Made by a program: the position numbers and the translations under genes. Shown piece by piece: positions 1-6,584 of a stretch of DNA of 10,938 nt; the first letter of the stretch is position 1; each line of letters starts with the position of its first letter. The notes below the pieces were generated by a model. That model searched no databases and had not been told where the DNA came from. It was given only the letters and a program-made list of their open reading frames with translations. Location: positions 1-10,938 of the forward strand of contig JAEUAC010000178.1 in NCBI GenBank assembly GCA_019695455.1. Direction: 5' to 3'. Origin of the DNA: Methylorubrum extorquens. Its GTDB lineage: Bacteria; Pseudomonadota; Alphaproteobacteria; Rhizobiales; Beijerinckiaceae.

Positions 1-820
1 CCGGCCCGCGGCGCTCCTCACCTTCGATCCGCATCCCCGCGCCTTCTTCGCGCCGGACCGCCCGCATTTCCGGCTGACGCCCGAGCCCGTGAAGCTGAAG
101 GTCGCGGCGCGGTGCGGGCTCGACGCCGTGTTCCTGCGCCGCTTCGATGCGGCACTCGCGGCGACCAGCGCCCGGACCTTCGTGGAGGACCTGCTGGCGC
201 GCGACCTCGGCGCGACCTCGCTCGTCGTCGGTCCCGATTTCCACTTCGGTCGCGGCCGCGAGGGCTCGCCCGCCGTGCTGCGCGAGCTCGCGGCCGGCTT
301 CGGCATCGCGGTCACGATCGCCGAGGCGGTCGCGAGCGGGTCCGAGCCGATCTCGTCGAGCCGCATCCGCGCGCTCCTGGCCGAGGGACGGGTCGCCGAG
401 GCGAACGCGCTCCTGGGCTATCGCTGGTTCGTGTCCGGCCCCGTGATCCACGGCGCGAAGCTCGGCCGCACGCTCGGCTTCCCGACCGCGAACCTCGCGC
501 TCGATCCCGGCTGCGGCCTCGCCCACGGGATCTACGCCGTCCGGGCCGCGATCGCGCCCGGCACGATCGTCGACGGCGTCGCGAGCTTCGGCCGGCGGCC
601 GACCTTCGACGACGGCCCGCCTCTCCTCGAGACCTACCTGTTCGACTGGTCGGGCGACCTCTACGGCCGGTCGATCGAGGTCGAGTTCCTGGCGCTCATC
701 CGACGGGAGGCCAAGTTCGCCGACGCGGACGCGCTGGTCCGGCAGATGCGGACGGACGAGGCCGATGCCCGCCGGATCCTCGCCGCCGCTCCGCCCGAGC
801 CGCCCTCGTTCATCGGCTGA
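1..820 (+). CDS. ribF: Bifunctional riboflavin kinase / FAD synthetase, 5' truncated by the window edge
   Basis: This enzyme phosphorylates riboflavin to FMN and then adenylates FMN to FAD in the cytoplasm. The reading frame is open from base 2 and gives 272 visible residues. The start codon and the N-terminal nucleotide-binding HxGH-type motif lie outside the window, so the internal GTG at 89 is not the true start. The FAD synthetase domain shows TFDPHP (bases 20-37) and the ISSSRIR motif (350-370), the family's counterpart of KMSKS. The C-terminal flavokinase domain shows the signature LGFPTANL (from 473), then GRRPTF and a DLYGR block followed by an IRREAKF-like segment, all in the expected order. 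The C-terminus is complete, ending in TGA. It is followed 182 bases later by ileS, the usual proteobacterial neighbour. Identification is secure; only the 5' end is missing. Confidence 0.97.
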   Translation, partial: RPAALLTFDPHPRAFFAPDRPHFRLTPEPVKLKVAARCGLDAVFLRRFDAALAATSARTFVEDLLARDLGATSLVVGPDFHFGRGREGSPAVLRELAAGFGIAVTIAEAVASGSEPISSSRIRALLAEGRVAEANALLGYRWFVSGPVIHGAKLGRTLGFPTANLALDPGCGLAHGIYAVRAAIAPGTIVDGVASFGRRPTFDDGPPLLETYLFDWSGDLYGRSIEVEFLALIRREAKFADADALVRQMRTDEADARRILAAAPPEPPSFIG

Positions 821-881
821 CCGGGGCGCTTCCGTCGTCCCGCCCCCCCTGCTAGAGACCTCGCCCGAGAGGCCTTCGACC

Positions 882-929
882 ATGCCGCGCCGCGTTCCTT
901 CGCGAATTATCCGTCCCGCCGCCGCGTGA
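882..929 (+). CDS. Candidate 15-codon leader peptide upstream of ileS (speculative)
   Basis: A short ORF encodes MPRRVPSRIIRPAAA and ends in TGA. It is preceded by GAGAGG (867-872), a fair Shine-Dalgarno match nine bases from the ATG. Two adjacent Ile codons (ATT ATC, 906-911) lie ahead of the isoleucyl-tRNA synthetase gene. The codons GTT, CCT, CGA, ATT and CGT are unlike the strongly G/C-ending codons of neighbouring genes. The Ile codons abut a possible stem, CCGTCC (911-916) with GGACGG (942-947), whose loop contains the stop codon. Ribosome stalling at Ile could therefore change the fold. Peptide-leader attenuation is well known for amino-acid operons, but I know of no described case for ileS in this lineage. 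Two Ile in 15 codons is weak enrichment and chance is a real alternative. Confidence 0.25.
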   Translation: MPRRVPSRIIRPAAA

Positions 930-970
930 GATCCGCGCCGCGGACGGGTTCGCCGCCACGCCCTTCTCTC

Positions 971-984
971 CCGCCTTCGGGCGG
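971..984 (+). promoter_or_regulatory. cUUCGg tetraloop hairpin just upstream of ileS
   Basis: A perfect five-pair stem, CCGCC with GGCGG, closes a UUCG loop, which is an unusually stable RNA hairpin type. It ends immediately before the ATG at 985 and 18 bases before the preferred ileS ATG at 1003. No U-run follows, so it is not a classical intrinsic terminator. The right arm (980-984) could pair instead with a second CCGCC at 953-957, giving mutually exclusive structures. A role in controlling ileS translation is inference; GC-rich DNA produces such stems readily. Confidence 0.3.
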
Positions 985-1002
985 ATGCTCCCTGGTTTCG
1001 CC

Positions 1003-4000
1003 ATGAACGCCCCCGTCGACCGCGCCGCCGAGGCGCCTGCCCGCGACTATTCCGAGACGCTCTTCCTGCCGAAGACCGAGTTCCCCATGCGGGCCGGCCT
1101 GCCGCTGCGCGAGCCCGCGCTCCTCGAGCGCTGGGCCCGCATGGACCTCTACGGCAAGCTGCGCGAGGCGGGCCGGGGGCGCCCGCGCTTCGTGCTGCAC
1201 GACGGGCCGCCCTACGCGAACGGCAACATCCACATCGGGCACGCGCTGAACAAGATCTTGAAGGATCTCGTCACCCGCTCGCAGCAGATGCTCGGCTTCG
1301 ATTCCAACTACGTGCCGGGCTGGGACTGCCACGGCCTGCCGATCGAGTGGAAGATCGAGGAGCAGTACCGGGCGAAGGGTCGCGACAAGGACGAGGTGCC
1401 GGTCGTCGACTTCCGTCGCGAGTGCCGCGCCTTCGCCCAGCATTGGCTGGAGGTGCAGCGCGAGGAGTTCAAGCGCCTCGGCGTCGAGGGCGACTGGGCG
1501 CATCCCTACACGACCATGGCCTTCCCGGCCGAGGCGCAGATCGCGCGCGAGCTCCTGACCTTCGCCCGGACGGGACAGCTCTATCGCGGCTCGAAGCCCG
1601 TCATGTGGTCGCCGGTCGAGAAGACGGCCCTGGCCGAGGCGGAGGTGGAATACGCCGAGAAGACCTCGCAGACGGTCTTCGTCGCCTTCCCGGTCACGGA
1701 CACGCTGGACGGCGACCTCGCGGGCGCCTCCGTCGTGATCTGGACGACGACGCCCTGGACGATCCCGGCCAACCGGGCGATCGTGTACGGGCCGGAGGTG
1801 CCCTACGGCCTCTACGAGGTGACGGAGGCGGCGCCCGACAACTGGACCAAGGTCGGCGCCCGCCTGATCCTGGCCGACGATCTCGCCGAGGCGACCATGC
1901 AGGCCGCGCGCGTCGAGGGCTACGAACGCGTCAAGACCGTCCTCCCCGTCATGATCGAGCGCTGCGCGCATCCGTTCCGCGGGCTCGAGGGCGCGAACGG
2001 CTTCTGGGATTTCGGCGTGCCGATGCTGCCGGCGGACTACGTGACGGACGACGCCGGCACGGGCTTCGTCCACACGGCGCCGGGCCACGGGCTCGACGAC
2101 TACGTCACCTTCCTGAAGCACCGGGACGTGTTCGCGGCCTGCGGCACGCCCGAGGTGCCGCACACGGTGGACCCGGACTCGGCCTATTTCCCGGCGATCC
2201 CGCTCTTCGCGGGCGAGCGCGTCTACACGGAGAAGGGCAAGGACGGCGGTGCCAACGACGCCGTCATCAAGGCGCTCGCCGGGACGGGCCTCCTCGTCGC
2301 GCGCGGGCGGCTGAAGCACGCCTATCCGCATTCCTGGCGCTCCAAGGGCCCGCTCCTGTTCCGCAACACGCCGCAATGGTTCATCGCCATGGACCGGCCC
2401 ATCACGGACGGCTCCGTCCACGGGCCGGACGGCCACACGGTGCCGGACACGCTGCGCAACCGGGCGCTCGACCAGATCCACGAGCACGTCCGGTGGGTGC
2501 CGGCGGCGGGCGAGAACCGCATCACGGGCATGATCGAGGCGAAGCCCGATTGGGTGATCTCGCGCCAGCGCGCCTGGGGCGTGCCGATCTGCGTCTTCGT
2601 CGCGAAGGGCACGGACGAGATCCTGCGCGACGACGCGGTCGACGCGGCCATCGCGGCGGCCTTCGCGGCCGAGGGCGCCGATGCGTGGTTCGCGGACGGC
2701 GCGGCGGCGCGCTTCCTCGCCGCGGGCGGCCACGACCCGGCCGGGTTCGACAAGGTCGACGACATCCTCGACGTCTGGTTCGATTCGGGTTCGACGCACG
2801 CCTTCGTGCTCGAGGACCCGGTCGCCTTCCCGGGCCTCGCCGGCATCCGCCGCACGGTCGAGGGCGGGACGGACCAGGTCATGTACCTGGAAGGGTCGGA
2901 CCAGCACCGCGGCTGGTTCCACTCCTCCCTGATCGAGAGCTGCGGCACCCGCGGCCGGGCGCCCTTCGACGTGGTGCTCACCCACGGCTTCGTCCTCGAC
3001 GAGAAGGGGGAGAAGATGTCGAAGTCGCGCGGCAACGTGACGGCCCCGCAGGACGTCATCGCCCAGTCCGGCGCCGACATTCTGCGCCTCTGGGTCGCCG
3101 CCGCCGATTACTCGGACGACCTCCGCATCGGGCCGGAGATCGTGAAGACCTTCGCCGAGACCTATCGCAAGCTCCGGAACGGCATCCGCTGGATGCTGGG
3201 CACGCTCGCGCATCTCGGCCCCGACGACCGGGTCGAGCCCGCCTCCATGCCGGAATTGGAGCGCTTCGTCCTGCATCGCCTGGCCGAGCTCGACGACGAG
3301 GTCCGGGCCGCCTACGCGCGCTTCGACTACGCGCGCGTCGTGTCGCTGCTGACCGGCTTCCTGAACACGGACCTGTCCGCCTTCTACTTCGACGTGCGCA
3401 AGGACGCGCTCTACTGCGACCCGATCTCGTCCGCGACCCGCAAGGCGTCGCTGACCGTGGTGGACGAGACCTTCCGGCGCGTCGTCGTCTGGCTCGCGCC
3501 GATCCTCGCCTTCACGGCCGAGGAGGCCTGGCTCGACCGCTACCCGTCCGAGGGCGGCTCCGTGCATCTCGAGCTGTTCCCCGAGACGCCGGCCTCCTGG
3601 CGGGACGACGCCCTCGCCAGACGCTGGGCCGAGATCCGCCGCGTCCGCCGCGTCGTCACGGGCGCGATCGAGATCGAGCGCAAGGAGAAGCGCATCGGCG
3701 CGAGCCTGGAGGCGGCGCCGGTCGTCCACGTGGCGGACCCGGCACTGCGCGCCTCGCTCGCGGGGATCGACATGGCCGAGACCTGCATCGTGTCGGCGAT
3801 CCGCATCGAGGACGGCGCCGGCCCGGACGGGGCCTTCCGCCTCGACGACGTGCCCGGCATCGCCGTCGTTCCGGCACGCGCCGAGGGCCGCAAATGCGCC
3901 CGCTCCTGGAAGATCGCGGCCGACATCGGCGGCGATCCCGCCTATCCGGACGTGACGCCCCGCGACGCGGCGGCCTTGCGGGAATGGGATGCGGCCCGCG

Positions 4001-4011
4001 AGGCCGCCTGA
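1003..4011 (+). CDS. ileS: Isoleucyl-tRNA synthetase
   Basis: This class I aminoacyl-tRNA synthetase charges tRNA-Ile in the cytoplasm and edits mischarged valine. The product is 1002 residues. The ATP-site motifs are HIGH (residues 77-80) and KMSKS (671-675). The CP1 editing domain shows WTTTPWT (247-253) and GTGFVHTAPGHG followed by an Asp pair (365-366), which should include the editing Asp. DVWFDSGS lies before the second half of the Rossmann fold, and an anticodon-binding helical domain follows KMSKS. I prefer ATG 1003 (MNAPVDR) over the in-frame ATG at 985, because 985 abuts a stable hairpin and adds only six residues; neither start has a good Shine-Dalgarno. The C-terminal zinc region is degenerate: KCARSWK (Cys965, Ser968) stands where E. 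coli has a CxxC knuckle, and no second knuckle follows. The stop lies two bases before the lspA ATG, which points to co-expression. Confidence 0.98.
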   Translation: MNAPVDRAAEAPARDYSETLFLPKTEFPMRAGLPLREPALLERWARMDLYGKLREAGRGRPRFVLHDGPPYANGNIHIGHALNKILKDLVTRSQQMLGFDSNYVPGWDCHGLPIEWKIEEQYRAKGRDKDEVPVVDFRRECRAFAQHWLEVQREEFKRLGVEGDWAHPYTTMAFPAEAQIARELLTFARTGQLYRGSKPVMWSPVEKTALAEAEVEYAEKTSQTVFVAFPVTDTLDGDLAGASVVIWTTTPWTIPANRAIVYGPEVPYGLYEVTEAAPDNWTKVGARLILADDLAEATMQAARVEGYERVKTVLPVMIERCAHPFRGLEGANGFWDFGVPMLPADYVTDDAGTGFVHTAPGHGLDDYVTFLKHRDVFAACGTPEVPHTVDPDSAYFPAIPLFAGERVYTEKGKDGGANDAVIKALAGTGLLVARGRLKHAYPHSWRSKGPLLFRNTPQWFIAMDRPITDGSVHGPDGHTVPDTLRNRALDQIHEHVRWVPAAGENRITGMIEAKPDWVISRQRAWGVPICVFVAKGTDEILRDDAVDAAIAAAFAAEGADAWFADGAAARFLAAGGHDPAGFDKVDDILDVWFDSGSTHAFVLEDPVAFPGLAGIRRTVEGGTDQVMYLEGSDQHRGWFHSSLIESCGTRGRAPFDVVLTHGFVLDEKGEKMSKSRGNVTAPQDVIAQSGADILRLWVAAADYSDDLRIGPEIVKTFAETYRKLRNGIRWMLGTLAHLGPDDRVEPASMPELERFVLHRLAELDDEVRAAYARFDYARVVSLLTGFLNTDLSAFYFDVRKDALYCDPISSATRKASLTVVDETFRRVVVWLAPILAFTAEEAWLDRYPSEGGSVHLELFPETPASWRDDALARRWAEIRRVRRVVTGAIEIERKEKRIGASLEAAPVVHVADPALRASLAGIDMAETCIVSAIRIEDGAGPDGAFRLDDVPGIAVVPARAEGRKCARSWKIAADIGGDPAYPDVTPRDAAALREWDAAREAA

Positions 4012-4013
4012 CC

Positions 4014-4499
4014 ATGACCCCCACCCGATTCGGCGCGCTCGTCGCGGTCGCGACCTTCGCGGCCGACCAGGCCTCCAAGCTCTGGCTCCTGTTCGGCTAC
4101 GACCTGCCGATGCGCGAGCCCGTGGCCGTGACGCCGTTCCTCAACCTGATCGTGGTCTGGAACCGGGGCATCTCCTACGGCCTCCTGCAGCAGGGCAGCG
4201 ATCTCGGGCGCTGGGCGCTCGTCGTCCTGTCGATCCTCGCCACGATCGCCATCGGCTGGTGGCTGCGCTCGGCCGCCACCCGCCTCCTCGCGACCGCGCT
4301 CGGCCTGCTCGCGGGCGGTGCGCTCGGCAACGCGGTCGACCGGGCGGCCTACGGGGCCGTCTTCGATTTCGCCCAGCTGCACTGGGGCACATGGTCCTGG
4401 TACGTCTTCAACATCGCCGACGTCGCCATCGTTGCCGGGGTGGTGGGGCTCCTCTATGATTCCCTGGTCGAGGGACGGCGCGTCCCCGGCGCCGGATAG
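4014..4499 (+). CDS. lspA: Lipoprotein signal peptidase (signal peptidase II)
   Basis: This inner-membrane aspartyl protease cleaves the signal peptide of diacylglyceryl-modified prolipoproteins just before the lipobox Cys. The 161-residue product matches the usual family size and has four hydrophobic stretches, at about residues 6-26, 66-84, 91-106 and 130-151. The two catalytic Asp are visible: D109 in GNAVDR and D136 in FNIADVAI. The conserved N-terminal DQASK and the WNRGISYGLL block (from W49) are also present, the latter in the form usual for alphaproteobacteria. The ATG follows the ileS stop by two bases, and a GAGG (4000-4003) inside the ileS end can act as ribosome binding site. ileS-lspA linkage is common in proteobacteria. 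The next gene looks like an exported envelope protein but is not itself an obvious LspA substrate. Confidence 0.97.
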   Translation: MTPTRFGALVAVATFAADQASKLWLLFGYDLPMREPVAVTPFLNLIVVWNRGISYGLLQQGSDLGRWALVVLSILATIAIGWWLRSAATRLLATALGLLAGGALGNAVDRAAYGAVFDFAQLHWGTWSWYVFNIADVAIVAGVVGLLYDSLVEGRRVPGAG

Positions 4500-4575
4500 A
4501 GGCCCGCCACGGCCAAGCCGTCACAGAACGGCCCGATTGGAAGCCGACGGGCGTCGACGCAAGATGGGGACAACG

Positions 4576-5226
4576 ATGACGCAGCCACTCTCGGTCCGGC
4601 TCGGCGCAGCCGGCGCGGTCGCCGCCTTCATGGCCTTCGGCTCCACGGCCCAGGCCCAGGAGGGCGTGGCCATGAAGAACATCCTCGGCTCGATCGGCCT
4701 GATCGCGCCCGAGAAGGACCCGATCCAATATCGCGAGCGCGCGCCCCTGGTGCTGCCGCCGAAGATGGACCTGCGCGAGCCGGCGAGCCGCGAGGGCTTC
4801 GCCTCCGCCAACCCGCAATGGCCGAACGACCCGGACATCGCCCGCAAGCGCGCCCGGACGGCCACCGACCGGGTGCCCGTGACGGAGAGCGAGATCCGCC
4901 GGATGTCCGAGAAGAACCCCGGCCTCAGCCCGGACGAGCTGCGCCGCGGCCGCAGCGCGGCAGGGCCGGCCGGCTCGCATCGCAGCGAGAAGGTCGACAT
5001 GGACATCGCCTCCATGGGCCGCGGTCCCGCCTCCGCCGACGACACGACGGACGAGGCCGCGACGCCCACCCGCAAGACGCTGGCCGAGCCGCCTTCGACG
5101 CTTCGGCAGTCTGCGCGTGGCGGGAAGGTCGCCGGCAGCTTCGAGCCGCGGATCGACCAGCAGGCCTACGACGCCAATCCGATGAACTGGCTGACGCGTG
5201 CCTTCCGCAAGGAAGACGACGAGTAA
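4576..5226 (+). CDS. Exported DUF3035/BamF-like protein without a lipobox
   Basis: The product is 216 residues from ATG 4576, chosen because GGGGA (4567-4571) sits five bases upstream and the N-terminus then forms a clean signal peptide. An ATG at 4564 would add four residues. A basic start and a hydrophobic core (about residues 9-22) lead to a probable signal peptidase I site after AQA (residue 27). The segment RAPLVLPP (55-62) resembles the conserved stretch of DUF3035 proteins, a family linked to the alphaproteobacterial BAM subunit BamF. The place between lspA and two M16 genes also matches my recollection of that family's context. The rest is hydrophilic, rich in Ala, Arg and Pro, and probably partly disordered, ending in NWLTRAF and an acidic tail. 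There is no cysteine anywhere, so it cannot be a lipoprotein as typical family members are. Coding status is firm; the family assignment is tentative and the function unknown. Confidence 0.82.
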   Translation: MTQPLSVRLGAAGAVAAFMAFGSTAQAQEGVAMKNILGSIGLIAPEKDPIQYRERAPLVLPPKMDLREPASREGFASANPQWPNDPDIARKRARTATDRVPVTESEIRRMSEKNPGLSPDELRRGRSAAGPAGSHRSEKVDMDIASMGRGPASADDTTDEAATPTRKTLAEPPSTLRQSARGGKVAGSFEPRIDQQAYDANPMNWLTRAFRKEDDE

Positions 5227-5249
5227 TCCGGCCCCACGCAGGTTTGTCC

Positions 5250-6584
5250 ATGAACGTACAACCGGTGCGCCCGCTGGCGCTTCGCGGCGAGGCCTCCGGC
5301 GGCGTGCCCGTGGATGGCGGATCACCCAGGATCTCGACCACCCGGCTCGACAACGGGCTCGAGGTGGTCGTCATCCCCGACCGGCGCGTGCCGGTCGTGA
5401 CCCACATGGTCTGGTACAAGAACGGCTCGGCCGACGATCCGATCGGCCGGTCCGGCATCGCGCATTTCCTCGAACACTTGATGTTCAAGGGCACCGAGCG
5501 CCATCCGGCGGGCGAGTTCTCGAAGGTCGTCTCGGCGCTGGGCGGCCAGGAGAACGCCTTCACGTCCTACGACTACACGGCCTATTTCCAGCGGGTCGCC
5601 CCGCAGCATCTCGCCCGCATGATGGAGTTCGAGGCCGACCGCATGGGCGGCCTGAACTTCGACGACGACGTCGTCGGCCCCGAGCGCAACGTGGTGCTGG
5701 AGGAGCGCCGGATGCGCGTCGAGACCGACCCGCCGGCGCAGCTCTCCGAGGCCATGGCGGCCTCGCTCTTCGTGCACCACCCCTACGGCATCCCGATCAT
5801 CGGCTGGATGCACGAGATCGAGGAGCTCGATCGGAGCCACGCGCTCGACTATTACCGCCGCTTCTACGCGCCCGACAACGCGGTTCTCGTCGTCGCGGGC
5901 GACGTCGAGCCGTCGGAGGTCGTGCGCCTCGCCGAGACGACCTACGGCCGGAACGCGCCGCACGCGGCGCCCGGCCGGCGCGTCAGGCCGCGCGAACCCG
6001 ATCCCCGCGCCGCGCGCCACGTCCGGGTGGCCGACCCGAAGGTGGAGCAGCCGACCGTGCAGCGGCTCTACCTCGTCCCGTCCACGCAGACCGCGACGGG
6101 GCGCGACAGCCATGCCCTCGAGGTGCTGTCGGAACTGATCGGCGGCGGCCCGACCTCCGCCCTCTATCGCAAGCTCGTCCTCGAGGGCGGCACCGCCGTG
6201 AACGCGGGCGCCTGGTACATGGGCTCCGCGATCGACGAGACGCGGATGTCCGTCTACGCGGTGCCGGCCGAGGGGGTCTCGCCCGAAGCCCTCGAGGAGA
6301 CGCTGGACGCCGCGCTGGCGGCGATCCCGGCCGCGCTCGACGACGAGGCCATCGGACGGGCCAAGACGCGGCTCATCGCCGAGACGACCTACGCGCTCGA
6401 CAGCCAGAGCTCGCTCGCCCGCATCTACGGCTCCGCGCTCGCCGTCGGCGAGAGCATCGCCGATGTCCGCCGCTGGCCGGAGGACATCCGCTCCGTCACG
6501 CGCGACGACCTCGTCTCGGTGGCCGAGCGCTTCCTCGTCCCGCGCCGCTCGGTGACCGGCTATCTCCTGAACGGACCGGCCTGA
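5250..6584 (+). CDS. M16 family zinc metallopeptidase, catalytic subunit
   Basis: This M16B-type (processing-peptidase-like) protein has 444 residues. The inverted zinc motif HFLEH gives His72, Glu75 and His76, and the third ligand is probably Glu152 in the NVVLEE segment. A second M16 half-domain follows, with GGGPTSALYRKL near residues 298-308. At the places where partner subunits carry a substrate-binding Arg and Tyr, this protein has Ala304 and Val317. The role inferred from the family is cleavage of peptides or unfolded proteins inside a closed two-subunit chamber. ATG 5250 follows the upstream stop by 23 bases, with AGG (5240-5242) seven bases ahead. No signal peptide is visible, although many relatives are exported. 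The stop overlaps the next gene's start, so equal expression of the pair is likely. The natural substrate is unknown. Confidence 0.95.
   Translation: MNVQPVRPLALRGEASGGVPVDGGSPRISTTRLDNGLEVVVIPDRRVPVVTHMVWYKNGSADDPIGRSGIAHFLEHLMFKGTERHPAGEFSKVVSALGGQENAFTSYDYTAYFQRVAPQHLARMMEFEADRMGGLNFDDDVVGPERNVVLEERRMRVETDPPAQLSEAMAASLFVHHPYGIPIIGWMHEIEELDRSHALDYYRRFYAPDNAVLVVAGDVEPSEVVRLAETTYGRNAPHAAPGRRVRPREPDPRAARHVRVADPKVEQPTVQRLYLVPSTQTATGRDSHALEVLSELIGGGPTSALYRKLVLEGGTAVNAGAWYMGSAIDETRMSVYAVPAEGVSPEALEETLDAALAAIPAALDDEAIGRAKTRLIAETTYALDSQSSLARIYGSALAVGESIADVRRWPEDIRSVTRDDLVSVAERFLVPRRSVTGYLLNGPA

Noticed and set aside
821..1002. T-box riboswitch upstream of ileS
   Set aside because: The region is short and I found no convincing T-box conserved core or specifier architecture. 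T-boxes are mainly found in Firmicutes and Actinobacteria.
907..3729. Open frame of 940 codons on the minus strand opposite ileS
   Set aside because: It is extremely Arg/Asp/Gly-rich with no recognisable domain, and lies antisense to an unmistakable IleS. Long antisense frames are expected in GC-rich coding DNA.
1347..4013. In-frame upstream extension of lspA through ileS
   Set aside because: The translated stretch is low-complexity Arg/Gly-rich sequence from another frame of ileS. LspA family similarity begins only at ATG 4014.
4818..5249. In-frame extension of the first M16 gene into the DUF3035-like gene
   Set aside because: The composition is that of an out-of-frame translation, and no export signal or conserved segment appears upstream of ATG 5250.
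5198..6583. In-frame extension of the second M16 gene through the first
   Set aside because: The upstream residues are a frame-shifted reading of the first M16 gene. The TGATG junction gives a natural start.
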